Source: Liolophura sinensis
Taxonomy: Eukaryota; Mollusca; Polyplacophora; Chitonida; Chitonidae
Assembly (NCBI RefSeq): GCF_032854445.1
Contig: NC_088301.1
Location: 23,842,226 to 23,906,225, forward strand
Direction of reading: 5' to 3'
Length of the DNA stretch: 64,000 bases
Below, one piece after another: positions 24,801 through 31,734 of the stretch. The notes under the pieces were generated by a model. The model made no database searches. It saw nothing but the letters and a program-made list of their open reading frames with translations, and was not told the DNA's origin. The translations under genes and the position numbers were made by a program. The stretch's first letter is position 1. Each line of letters begins with the position of its first letter.

Positions 24801-27800
24801 AACGAGACAGTATCCAGGTAGGACCCTGGTGTTCGCTAATAGTAAGGACTGCATCCGAAGATTGTCTTCAGTATTCAGTTTACTGAAGAGAAATCCTCTA
24901 ACTCTCCATGCTGACATGCATCAAAAACAGAGGCTGAAGAATCTGGAGAGGTTTACAGGTAAAATGGCCAGATTTGTGCAAAACTATTTTCTTCACTTTT
25001 GTTGTCTTGAGGTAATATATTCATTATTAGATTATCAATTTATTGAAAAGGGAAGGTATTCTGTGATAGAATTAAAAGAGGTTTAAGAATTAAAAACTAA
25101 TTAATGAGGTACACCATATTCCAAGCAATTTGGTGTGAACTTACAATACTAGCGAGTCTTAATGGCTGTCATTACGGGGCTCAAAATCTTTGATATTTTG
25201 AGCTACATGTATTTAGAGTCATGACCTTGATATAAATTGAGGACGTCCAAAACAATTGACACATGAAATATATTACATGCTATTTACAGATATTGTAAAA
25301 CAGCAAGGACCCAGGTGCCTCCCATCAGTGCAGTCGTTGTGAGGTCAAATCCAGCTCTTGCTGGCTTCCCATCTGGCCGTATTTGGGAATGTCTGCCAGC
25401 AACCTGCAGATGCTCAGGGGTTTCCCATGTGCTCTGCTCGCTTTCCTCCCACCATAATGCTAGCCGCCATCATATAAGTGAAATATTCTTGAGTAGGCAT
25501 AAGACACAATCAAGTAAATAAATAAGTAGCACAGAAGTGGCTGAAATATGGCAAAAAATCCCAGCTAAGCACAAACACTTGTTTTGTAAAGTCTAGATTG
25601 AGTGGATGAGTGCTTAGGGTTTGACGTCGCACTTAACAATTTTCAATTCAGATGGCGATGAAGGAGTGCATATAGAGTGCCTCAGTAACACAAGACAGAT
25701 TTCCACCACTCTTTTGTCTGGTGCTGCTTCACTGAGACAACTTACTTATGGCAAGGAAGTTGCCCCACCTGAGCGATTATACTGATATGGGTCAACCAGT
25801 CATTGCACTATCCCCTTAATGCTGAGTGCAAAGCAGGGAAGCTACAACTTTCTCTTTTAAAGTAAAGAAAGCTAAAATATGAAGCAAGGTTCATCATACG
25901 GACAACTGAAAACTATGTGTAAAAATACTTTCATTTATTTTTCCTGATTTATTTTAACAGTGATGACAAGCATTCAAATATACCATCAGTATGGCTCATA
26001 AGGGCTTTATGAGCCATACTGATGGTATCTAGGAACTCTGATGTCACATCACCCTTTTTTCCTAATTTTAATCAGAAGAAAGGAATTTTTGAGAACATTA
26101 TTTCATCAATGTTTTATTCTTTGGTAAAAAGAGTTATTCCAACATTCAATGTCGTGATTAGAGTTCGAAAATCTTCCTGTGACGTCAGAACTCCTAAACT
26201 CTGATTGTATGGGCCGTAAAGCTCACCTTAGAATTCAAATGTTTGAACGCCCTTAACTCTTTTCACAAAAAAGCTAAAAAAAATAAGCAAAAATGTGTTT
26301 GTGCATAGCTTTAAGTGGTCTATTTAGTGATGCCTACTTCCATTTTTAGAGGTTTTTTCATTAAGATCTTAGGTGTGATCCAACCCAGGATTGACCATGG
26401 ATCTACTGCCCCCGAAGCCGACGCTCTACCAACTGAGAAATTGGGGCCGTTACGTGAGGACTAGAAAACTGAAACATATTTGGGGTGTGCAGACACATAG
26501 ACAAACAACAGGCAGACAGTCAACACACTTCCAGCACACCATCCATACACCACAGGCACATCATGGTCAGAATTAGTCCTCACTACCGAGTGGCCTTCAG
26601 AGGATTTTCAGATTACTGTATAATGAAATCCTCTTTATCAGTAGAGCTACTTTCAAGTCTAAAAAGTGATTCTTCCTCGTTTTTGTCCACAAGGTGATGA
26701 CAAAGGCCTGTTGCTGGCTACAGACGTTGCTGCTAGAGGCCTGGATATTCCTAATGTACAGCATGTGATCCATTACCAGGTGCCCAGAACCACAGAGGTG
26801 AGTTATCACACGTCTCCCAATGTACAGCATGTGATCCATTACCAGGTGCCCAGAACCACAGAGGTGAGTTATCACACTTCTCCCAGTGTACAACGTGACC
26901 CAATACCAGGTGTGCAGAACTACAGAGGTGAGTTATCACACTTCTCCAAGTGTACAACATGTGATCCATTACCAGGTGCCCAGAACCACAGATTTGAGTT
27001 ATCACACGTCTCCCAATGTACAGCATTTGATCCATTACCAGGCGCCCAGAACCACAGAGGTGAGTTATCACACTTCTCCCAGTGTACAACGGGATCCATT
27101 ACCAGGTGTGCAGAACTACAGAGGTGAGTTATCACACTTCTCCAAGTGTACAACATGTGATCCATTACCAGGTGCCCAGAACCACAGATTTGAGTTATCA
27201 CACTTCTCCCAGTGTACAACATGTGATCCATTACCAGGCGCCCAGAACCACAGAGGTGAGTTATCACACTTCTCCCAGTGTACAACATGTGATCCATTAC
27301 CAGGTGCGCAGGACCACAGAGGTGAGTTATCACACATCTCCCAGTGTACAACATGTGATCCATTACCAGGTGTGCAGAACCACAGAGGTGAGTTATCACA
27401 CTTCTCCCAGTGTACAACGTGATCCATTACCAGGTGTGCAGAACTACAGAGGTGAGTTATCACACTTCTCCCAGTGTACAACATGTGATCCATTACCAGG
27501 TGCCCAGAACCACAGATTTGAGTTATCACACATCTCCAGTGTACAGCATGTGATCCATTTTTCCTGATTCTAAGAGTTCTGTTGAGTTTAGAAAGGTGTT
27601 TTGAGGTTTGTTTGGAACATGGGGTGATATTCTACTGGAAATTTGTTAGTTTCAGCACCAAAAATAAGATTTTGTGACAGTTGTGTGCCTCTAAAAATGC
27701 ACTTTTGGGGGCGAAATTTAGGTCATTTAGGGTGATTACCATAAACAAAGGGCTGTTGGCTAGGTTAATCAGGTGTGTAGTAGATACTGATATCTGTGCC

Positions 27801-30800
27801 TGTTGTCTCCTAGAACTATGTGCACAGAAGTGGCCGGACAGCCAGGGCTTACAAAGAAGGGCTTAGTGTCATGCTTGTGGGACCAGAAGACTTGAAAAAT
27901 TACAAGAAGATTATTTACACTCTCAACAAAAGTAAGTTTGTTTAACTTTTTTTTCCCACATTTATTATGTATTTTTATGTACATAATCAAATTTTTTTTT
28001 TTTTAAATAATAAAAAAGACAAAAACAACCAAGGAAACCATACTTTTCTTTTCTGTGCCTTATATCAGATATAGATATTTCCTTTTGTCATAAAATTTTT
28101 ACCTCTTTTTGATTTTAAAAAAAAAAGGCTTTTATTTTGTAAGCTGTGTTGCTTCCCAAGTATTTTTATTTACAGAAAGGTATATGTTCTTGTTTGTCCT
28201 ACTTTGCTTATTGTTTCATGAAAGAGGATGGAGGAATGAATCTTGAGTGTTGTACATATACTCTCTGAACAAAATTAAAATAAATAGATTTTGGGAACCC
28301 ACAAATTTTCATTTGTTTCCCTTTGTTTCCCTGCAGATGAAGATTTGCCCCTGTTCCCTGTGGAATATCAGTATTTTAATGAATTACACCTCAGGGTTAG
28401 TCTGGCCCGACAAATTGACTCTCAGGAACACAGGTATGTGCCAAAGTTTAGGGTATCCTTTACTGCAACTTGGCTTAATTTGACCCAAAATTTGGTTCAT
28501 AACTTATTTCTCCTGATTATGAGATTTGTATTGTAAACGGTGTTTTTATGGTGTGAGGAAGATGGGATGATAACCAAAAGAAATATTTTATGAGCTTTAT
28601 TTGTGTTTAAAATGCAAGCTGCTCTTCCTGCGTGAGCTGGTTAACACTCTGGCTCAAATGACCAAAGAACTTTTGTATGCTAATTCATCTCTTGCTACTT
28701 CGGTTGTAAGACAGGGCACTCCAGTTTTCTCCAGCCATAGGCTTCAGCAAGATTATACATGCAAAAACTTCTTGAACACAGCATTAAAACATCATTCAAT
28801 CAATTAATCAATCATCAAACTAGTACGTGTAGTGATGAGTCATATGTGATGCTATAAGTAATGAGAAGTGAATGGCTTCGTGAGTTTTGTTGACAGATAT
28901 GTTCCTGTACCATGTGCTTTCCTATTGGTATTCAGGTTTACTAAGCTAAAACATCAGAACAACTGGTTCCAGAAAGCAGCACAGGAAGTGGATGTGGAAC
29001 TGGATGAAGAGTTGCTGTATCCTTTAAAGCGCTTTATTTGGCATTGTAGTGTTGGGTTGTTGAAGTAAGGCCACGCCAGTTTTAATTTTTGTTTTACAAG
29101 TAGCAGAAACCTTATTTACGGTGATTAAGGAGGGCATAAAAATAAAACTAAAAACTTGAAAATCATCTAATTTGTGGGAAATGCAGATTATTGTGGTAGT
29201 TTTTCCTGTTTAAGACATTTACTTGATTGGAAAGCGTAGAAAAACAGGAAAATCATATAAACATAGACATTGGAAAAAATAAAAAGGTGGATGTTCAGTT
29301 TTATTTTCATTCTTTTTTTTTATAATTTTCTTTTGAGAGTAGACAAGTCTTTAAAAATTAAAATAAGATTGATATTGCCTAAAGATTAATTTCTCTATAT
29401 ACAAGCGAACAACAACCACAAACCACAATTATGGACTACATCATGTGACCCATAAGCCATTTTACATAACATTATGCCTGACATGGATTTTGGAATCCTG
29501 GACAGACATGCATTTATTTATTTATTTATTTGATTGGTGTTTTACGCCGTTCTCAAGAATATTTCACTTATACGACGGCGGCCAACATTATCAGACATGC
29601 ATTTATTCTGTATTAGATGTGGATTGTATTTTAGAATTTTATTTTTGAAATCTGAAAATCTGGTGCTTTTGCTACTGGAAATATTGATGTGTTATCCTCA
29701 CGCTATGAGTGAGTGGGAGGAGTTCTTTCTACTAACTAATCACTCTTTCATTTTTTTATTTATTTGTTTATTTATTTTTTAATTTAATTGGTGTTTAATG
29801 CCGTACATGAGAATATTTCACATACATGTATACGGCGGTGGCCAGCATTATGGTGGGAGAAAATAAGACACAGCCCCTGGGGCAAACCCACCACTATCCG
29901 CAGTTTGCTGGCAAACCTTTCCACGTATGGCCGAAGAAGAAGCCAGCATGAGCTGGACTTGAATTCACTTGCGACCGGTGAGAGGCTTCTGGGTCATTGT
30001 GACACGCTGGCATGCTAACCACCATGGCCATGGAGGCCACGATCTCTCTTTTATAGTATTGGAGATAAAATTATTGTCCTGGTAATGAAACAATGAATGC
30101 TTCTTTATTGCACTTATCCAGCCTTGCAGTTTTTGCAGTTATAAGTCCTTCTGACTGATTGAAAAGTTGTTTTAACGATAAAAGATCGAACATCTAGATT
30201 ATTGACAATTATCTGCCAATTGACAAAAAGGTGATAAGCTGAACATGAACATTATATATCTTAACCATGACCCAGTTTGAACGACCTTGGTGATCAAAAA
30301 CAACAGATGGCTTTGAAAGGGAAGCTCAAAGCGATGAAGGAGGAGCTAAATTATTTACTGAAGCAGCCTGTGTCCTCATACAGCTTCTCTGGCAAATATC
30401 CCACGCGGACTGGAAAACTGGAACTTCCCAAAAGGCCAGGTAATTATTTTTCTTACCTGTGTACAGTTGAGGTTGGTGGTTTACTCCAGGCACTTCGGCT
30501 TCTTCCAATTATAAATCCGTTGTTTACTGTAAATTTTCAACCATTTCAACCACTTAAACTCTTTTTTTTTTTCCAGTGAAACTTATGCATACGATTATTA
30601 TAAAAATAACACCAAATATGATTTGTTTGTGTTACTAAAGATGAAAGCTTTATAAAGCTATGCAGATTTAATATTTCTGTACACCCCATGGCTCTCTCAG
30701 AACGTTTCAAAACATTGGTTACTGAGGTGGTTGAAAAGGTTGAAGAATTAGGGTAAGTGAGAAATACTTTTAAATCACTGTTGAAATAAGTTAATAAATA

Positions 30801-31696
30801 AAATTCGTCAACAGCTGTATATGTAAAGGTAAAAAAAAGTATTTCAGGATTAAAAATTTTAACATGACATTTTCGTTAAATTTTCTGTGATGACCTGGTT
30901 AGATACATACTATTCACATGAAATTGTCAGTGATCACTGAATAGAATATTGAAGTTGAGCAGGGAAGTTTGAAAGCTTTAGATGCTGGGAGCTCTGTTAT
31001 CTTTCCTCCAAGCAGTATTCAGGACACTGATTGGGCGTGACTTTTAGTACATTGACAGTGACGAAACTGTTGAGATACTTGTTGCCTGTTTGATGTGAAA
31101 TTCTTGGCCCCAGCTTGTTCATTTGGCTTAAGTGTTGTCTTTCTCTGACTGAAGACACTGCAGGTTCAAATCCAGATCGTGCAAATTTTATATGGTCATA
31201 TCGTGAACAATTCTTGATAATGACATTAAACATCAACCAAATAAATGATATCAAGCTTGACAGCACTTTTGTGACAGGCTCCCAGTGCATATGTGCTAGT
31301 ATATTATATTTATTATGGGATTCAGTTGTCATTCTAAGTCCAGTGTTGTTTGTTTAGATACTGCAGAAGATGCCATCTCCTGTGTGAAGACATGTGTTTG
31401 TATATTATGTTTATTATGGGCTTGAGTTGTCATTTTAAGTCCAGTGTTGTTTGTTTAGATACTGCAGAAGATGCCATCTCCTGTGTGAAGACATGTGCTT
31501 GTATATTATGTTTATTATGGGCTTGAGTTGTCATTTTAAGTCCAGTGTTGTTTGTTTAGATACTGCAGAAGATGCCATCTCCTGTGTGAAGAAAGACAGA
31601 GCTTTTCAAACCAAAATCCTGAGAAGTAACAAAGCCAAACCCCCCAAGCCAAAACAAAAGCAATTTTGGAAAAAGAAAAAACAGAACAAAAGTTGA
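12723..31696 (+). CDS. DDX24: DDX24, DEAD-box RNA helicase of the Mak5/DDX24 class (whole CDS, 17 exons)
   Basis: DDX24 is a nuclear, mainly nucleolar ATP-dependent RNA helicase linked to large-subunit ribosome assembly (yeast Mak5). Seventeen exons give about 886 residues (human 859). The N-terminal block [15 protein letters not shown] and [10 protein letters not shown] matches the DDX24 signature. A lysine-rich stretch follows (exons 2-3). Helicase motifs in order: Q motif with GFTCPMPIQ (exon 4), motif I AAQTGSGKT across exons 4-5, the long acidic insert typical of DDX24 (exon 5), Ia PTRELAVQV (exon 6), GG and Ib TPGRL (exon 7), II DEAD (exon 8), III SAT (exon 9), IV LVFANS (exon 11), [13 protein letters not shown] (exon 12), [10 protein letters not shown] (exon 13). 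The tail is lysine-rich. All phases agree except exon 7, which is one base short. Odd features: four splice-junction tandem arrays and a U12-type intron. Start chosen at the first ATG, context AAAATGG. Confidence 0.96.
14262..14608. repeat. Inverted-repeat element in DDX24 intron 1
   Basis: GACTTCCACTCGTACAATTT with CACTAAAAAAA (about 14266-14296) recurs inverted near 14577-14608 with one mismatch in the first 20 bases. Arms of about 31 bp, about 280 bp apart; could be a MITE or foldback element. No target-site duplication recognised. Confidence 0.6.
14965..15349 (+). CDS. DDX24: DDX24 exon 2
   Basis: Residues 55-182 plus one base, from LSDGKSKAA; acceptor CTTTTCAG, donor ACAG/GTCTGT. Highly charged, with basic runs such as [18 protein letters not shown], fitting a nucleolar targeting and disordered region. 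Confidence 0.9.
15400..15712 (+). repeat. SINE family B copy in DDX24 intron 2
   Basis: B-box-like GGTCAATCCTGGGTCGGG near the 5' end, body AGTTGTAACTTCCTCGCTTG and GTGAAGCAGCACTAGATAAA, tail GACGTTAAACCCCAAGCACT. The same order recurs inverted at 25597-25858. Confidence 0.8.
16060..16161 (+). CDS. DDX24: DDX24 exon 3
   Basis: Residues 183-216 plus one base, [16 protein letters not shown] onward; acceptor GATCCAG, donor ACAG/GTGAGT, phase 1 to 1. Lysine-rich linker ahead of the helicase core. Confidence 0.85.
16180..16400 (+). repeat. Short family C (MITE-like) copy
   Basis: Begins GTGTATTTTATCTAAAG and ends CTTTAGGTGAAATACAG, imperfect terminal inverted repeats of about 17 bp. Internal TGCAAAAATGCACTTTCAG and AGAAATTAATCATACTTCA recur at 50475-50690. 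Confidence 0.7.
16425..16662 (+). repeat. 59-bp minisatellite in DDX24 intron 3, four copies
   Basis: TCAAGTTACAGGTAGTCAAA starts at 16431, 16490, 16549 and 16608; copies nearly identical. Confidence 0.9.
16880..17600 (+). repeat. DDX24: Dispersed duplications of the exon 4 acceptor region in DDX24 intron 3
   Basis: The unit runs from GATCT near the exon start through a T/C-rich stretch, GTGATCTCCCCTGATGTCA and CCTATTTTGTAG/ACATGTC. It is seen around 16880-16960, 16962-17075 (with a full TATTTTGTAG/ACATGTCTGC acceptor copy at about 17046-17065), 17470-17500 (ATGTCAGCCTGGTCTGATC) and the true junction 17561-17600. Confidence 0.75.
17571..17719 (+). CDS. DDX24: DDX24 exon 4 (Q motif)
   Basis: Residues 217-266: [27 protein letters not shown] and [14 protein letters not shown], collinear with the human segment. 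Acceptor TATTTTGTAG is repeated upstream in intron 3. Motif I has Q where human has E (AAQT versus AAET). Donor ACG/GTACAG. Confidence 0.94.
18530..18859 (+). CDS. DDX24: DDX24 exon 5 (motif I and acidic insert)
   Basis: Residues 267-376. Starts [17 protein letters not shown], then a long Glu/Asp/Ser insert ([29 protein letters not shown]). An insert here is characteristic of DDX24/Mak5. Acceptor TCTTTTTCAG, donor GAG/GTAAAC. Confidence 0.94.
19466..19645 (+). CDS. DDX24: DDX24 exon 6 (motif Ia)
   Basis: Residues 377-436, ending the acidic insert and giving [20 protein letters not shown] and YTDIK; acceptor TTTGCATCAG, donor AAG/GTAATG, phase 0. Confidence 0.94.
19858..19880 (+). repeat. C/T homopolymer tract in DDX24 intron 6
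   Basis: A run of C followed by a run of T, with similar C or G tracts at 22215-22232, 23443-23455, 39696-39718 and 45661-45676. These are places where assemblies commonly err. Confidence 0.8.
20228..20337 (+). CDS. DDX24: DDX24 exon 7 (GG and Ib motifs), one base short of frame
   Basis: From [13 protein letters not shown] to [16 protein letters not shown] the frame is clear, but with the acceptor CCTTCAG/GTT the first bases read VGLVVEEW instead of the expected VGLVVGGM. Exons 6 and 7 are therefore out of phase by one base, with the missing base around 20239-20243. A possible rescue is an in-frame acceptor CTCCCCAG/AAG that starts the exon at 20260; it would drop the conserved GG doublet. 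Donor GAG/GTAGGA. Confidence 0.85.
21068..21195 (+). repeat. tRNA-like SINE head (tentative third family)
   Basis: AATAGTGGTTAATCTGCTTG resembles a pol III A box and GTGGGTTCAAATCTGG a B box at suitable spacing. It lies just before the full family A copy. Confidence 0.45.
21247..21478 (+). repeat. SINE family A, best full-length copy
   Basis: tRNA-like head with A box (TGGCCTACTGGTTAGCATGC) and B box (GTGAGTTCAAATCC), then TTTCCTCCCACCATAATGC, GAAATATTCTTAAATACAGC and the tail AATCAAATAAATAAAT. Inserted in DDX24 intron 7. Used as the reference for the other copies. Confidence 0.9.
21619..21737 (+). CDS. DDX24: DDX24 exon 8 (DEAD box)
   Basis: Contains [17 protein letters not shown], motif II; acceptor TCTGTTACAG, donor GC/GTAAGC in phase 2. 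Confidence 0.96.
22283..22487 (+). repeat. 20-24-bp minisatellite in DDX24 intron 8
   Basis: About nine units of GTGTTTACCTGGGAGCAC(GTT) with small length changes. The open frames over it on both strands are repeat artefacts. A G tract lies just upstream at 22215-22232. Confidence 0.9.
22854..22978 (+). CDS. DDX24: DDX24 exon 9 (motif III)
   Basis: Reads [20 protein letters not shown] then a lysine-rich stretch; acceptor after a long T tract (TTTACATAG), donor CTGG/GTAAGT-like, phase 1. Confidence 0.94.
23070..23265 (+). repeat. Family D interspersed repeat
   Basis: GTGTTTTGAGGTTTGCTTGG, GATGATATTCTACTGGAAAG and GCCTCTAAAAATGCACTTTT. Recurs at 27555-27745, 28505-28600, 34580-34790 (minus), 58880-58975 and 59275-59372. 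Confidence 0.75.
23420..23585 (+). repeat. Family G interspersed repeat
   Basis: TTTTTCCTGCCGTAG and GATTGGAAAACC followed by AACAGGAAAATCATA. The same order is found at 29130-29265. Confidence 0.6.
23756..23874 (+). CDS. DDX24: DDX24 exon 10
   Basis: Reads [14 protein letters not shown] and [12 protein letters not shown] to CATGEK; acceptor GTTGACAG, donor AAG/GTCAGT. The last 24 bases and the donor are the first copy of the 42-bp array at 23851-24300. By homology the following residue is the D of DSYLYYL in exon 11, so the first copy's donor gives the ancestral protein. Confidence 0.93.
23851..24300 (+). repeat. DDX24: 42-bp tandem array spanning the exon 10 donor of DDX24
   Basis: About 11 copies, units starting at 23851, 23893, 23935, 23977, 24019 and on. 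Copy 1 contains the last 24 coding bases of exon 10 and its donor AAG/GTCAGT. Later copies read AAT/GTCAGT, a weaker donor. The unit is 14 codons, so a long open frame runs through it. Degenerate traces continue to about 24430. Confidence 0.95.
24781..24958 (+). CDS. DDX24: DDX24 exon 11 (motif IV)
   Basis: [20 protein letters not shown] and [19 protein letters not shown]; acceptor AAATTTTAG, donor ACAG/GTAAAA, phase 1. Confidence 0.95.
25305..25527 (+). repeat. SINE family A copy in DDX24 intron 11
   Basis: B-box-like GTGAGGTCAAATCCAGC, TTTCCTCCCACCATAATGC, GTGAAATATTCTTGAGTAGG and the tail AATCAAGTAAATAAATAAG. Confidence 0.85.
25597..25858 (-). repeat. SINE family B copy in DDX24 intron 11
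   Basis: Reverse orientation; reads AGTTGTAGCTTCCCTGC, GGGGATAGTGCAATG, GTGAAGCAGCACCAGAC on the minus strand, parallel to 15400-15712. Confidence 0.82.
25980..26028. repeat. Perfect 22-bp palindrome with 5-nt loop
   Basis: Left arm ATACCATCAGTATGGCTCAT plus AA, loop GGGCT, right arm its exact complement. It abuts a second inverted repeat, TAGGAACTCTGATGTCACA near 26028-26047, matched by TGTGACGTCAGAACTCCTA near 26177-26196. Confidence 0.92.
26028..26200. repeat. MITE-like inverted-repeat element
   Basis: About 19-bp imperfect terminal inverted repeats (TAGGAACTCTGATGTCACA and its inverted partner) enclose about 170 bp of AT-rich sequence in DDX24 intron 11. Confidence 0.55.
26366..26450 (-). 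repeat. SINE family B tRNA-like head only
   Basis: On the minus strand it reads CTCAGTTGGTAGAGCGTCGG (A box) and GGTCAATCCTGGGTTGG (B box), then stops. It could be taken for a tRNA, but no cloverleaf or 3' half follows. Confidence 0.7.
26694..26797 (+). CDS. DDX24: DDX24 exon 12 (motif V)
   Basis: [20 protein letters not shown] to [11 protein letters not shown]; acceptor TCCACAAG, donor GAG/GTGAGT. The last 42 bases plus the donor are copy 1 of a 66-bp array running to about 27557. The next exon starts [11 protein letters not shown], matching human [11 protein letters not shown], so the first donor is taken as the reference one. Confidence 0.95.
26756..27557 (+). repeat. DDX24: 66-bp tandem array spanning the exon 12 donor of DDX24
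   Basis: Twelve copies and a partial thirteenth, starting at 26756, 26822, 26888, 26952 and on. The unit holds the last 42 coding bases of exon 12 plus 24 intron bases. The donor is GAG/GTGAGT in nine copies and GATTTGAGT (destroyed) in copies 4, 7 and 12. The donors of copies 1 and 2 are exactly 66 bp apart, so use of the second adds 22 residues in frame; copy 3 is 64 bp on and shifts frame. Confidence 0.96.
27555..27745 (+). repeat. Family D interspersed repeat
   Basis: GTGTTTTGAGGTTTGTTTGG, GTGATATTCTACTGGAAATT and GCCTCTAAAAATGCACTTTT; begins directly where the 66-bp array ends. Confidence 0.75.
27814..27931 (+). CDS. DDX24: DDX24 exon 13 (motif VI)
   Basis: [20 protein letters not shown] and [11 protein letters not shown]; acceptor GTCTCCTAG, donor AAAA/GTAAGT, phase 1. 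Confidence 0.96.
28337..28433 (+). CDS. DDX24: DDX24 exon 14
   Basis: [19 protein letters not shown] and [11 protein letters not shown], collinear with human DEDIPLFPV and RLARQIE; acceptor TTTCCCTGCAG, donor AG/GTATGT. Confidence 0.95.
28505..28600 (+). repeat. Family D fragment
   Basis: CTCCTGATTATGAGATTTG, ACGGTGTTTTTATGG and GATGGGATGATAACC; degenerate match to 23070. Confidence 0.5.
28936..29016 (+). CDS. DDX24: DDX24 exon 15
   Basis: [20 protein letters not shown] to DEELL; acceptor TATTCAG. It ends at TTGCT before the U12-type donor GTATCCTTT; no standard U2 donor fits the frame here. Confidence 0.92.
29130..29265 (+). repeat. Family G interspersed repeat
   Basis: AGTTTTTCCTGTTTAAG and GATTGGAAAGCG followed by AACAGGAAAATCATATA, parallel to 23420-23585. 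Confidence 0.6.
29503..29607 (-). mobile_element. 5'-truncated SINE family A insertion with target-site duplication
   Basis: CAGACATGCATTTATT stands at 29503-29518 and again at 29592-29607, flanking a reverse-oriented SINE 3' end (ATTTGATTGGTGTTTTACGC to GGCGGCCAACATTAT). A perfect 16-bp duplication suggests a recent LINE-driven insertion, inside the U12 intron. Confidence 0.88.
29757..30040 (-). mobile_element. SINE family A, full copy
   Basis: Reverse orientation: tail ATTTATTTTTTAATTTAATT, then GCCAGCATTATGGTGGGAG, ATGAGCTGGACTTGAATTC (B box) and ATGCTAACCACCATGGCCAT (A box). Second SINE in intron 15. Confidence 0.87.
30276..30439 (+). CDS. DDX24: DDX24 exon 16
   Basis: [20 protein letters not shown] and [11 protein letters not shown], aligning with human KQMKVLKKELRHLLSQP; donor CCAG/GTAATT, phase 1. 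Confidence 0.92.
30583..30752 (+). repeat. Family E interspersed repeat
   Basis: ATTTGTTTGTGTTACTAAAG, ATGAAAGCTTTATAAAGC, CTCTCTCAGAACGTTT and ACATTGGTTACTGAGGTGG; recurs at 47120-47278. Confidence 0.7.
31090..31250 (+). repeat. Degenerate SINE copy
   Basis: TTTGGCTTAAGTGTTG, then a B-box-like CAGGTTCAAATCCAG and a tail ATCAACCAAATAAATG. Confidence 0.55.
31289..31590 (+). repeat. DDX24: 101-bp tandem array spanning the exon 17 acceptor of DDX24
   Basis: TGTTTAGATACTGCAGAAGA occurs at 31351, 31452 and 31553; units include AGTTGTCATTTTAAGTCCAG and the polypyrimidine-poor acceptor GTTTGTTTAG. Use of the first or second copy would give a tail that runs into a stop after SCVKTC and about nine more residues, since 101 is not a multiple of three. 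Confidence 0.95.
31560..31696 (+). CDS. DDX24: DDX24 exon 17 (terminal coding)
   Basis: [19 protein letters not shown] then a lysine-rich end ([19 protein letters not shown]) and TGA. The acceptor GTTTGTTTAG/ATACTGCAG is the last of three copies in a 101-bp tandem array. Confidence 0.92.
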
Positions 31697-31728
31697 AGAA
31701 GCTTGACATTACCTGTATGAAATTGATA

Positions 31729-31734
31729 AATAAA
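31729..31734 (+). promoter_or_regulatory. DDX24: Poly(A) signal of DDX24
   Basis: AATAAA 33 nt after the DDX24 stop codon, with a T-rich stretch shortly downstream (31754-31772). Implies a very short 3' UTR. Confidence 0.7.

Larger units (their letters stand above)
29017..30275 (+). other. DDX24: U12-type (minor spliceosome) intron 15 of DDX24
   Basis: The 5' splice site GTATCCTTT is a full match to the U12-type GT-AG consensus. The 3' end has a branch-site-like TATCTTAAC at 30257-30265, whose branch A is 12 nt before the exon, with no long polypyrimidine tract and CAG at the end; all are U12 hallmarks. Splicing here joins CT to T and keeps the frame (LL then NDLGDQKQQ). The intron also hosts two SINE copies. 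Confidence 0.88.

Noticed and set aside
26366-26450. tRNA gene on the minus strand
   Set aside because: It has A and B boxes but no full cloverleaf, and the same sequence heads the family B SINE.
26886-27567. Frames of 137-178 codons on both strands over the 66-bp array
   Set aside because: Open because the repeat unit is a multiple of three and free of stops; only the first copy is coding by homology.
31090-31250. Coding exon between DDX24 exons 16 and 17
   Set aside because: SINE-like B box and tail; phases of exons 16 and 17 join directly.
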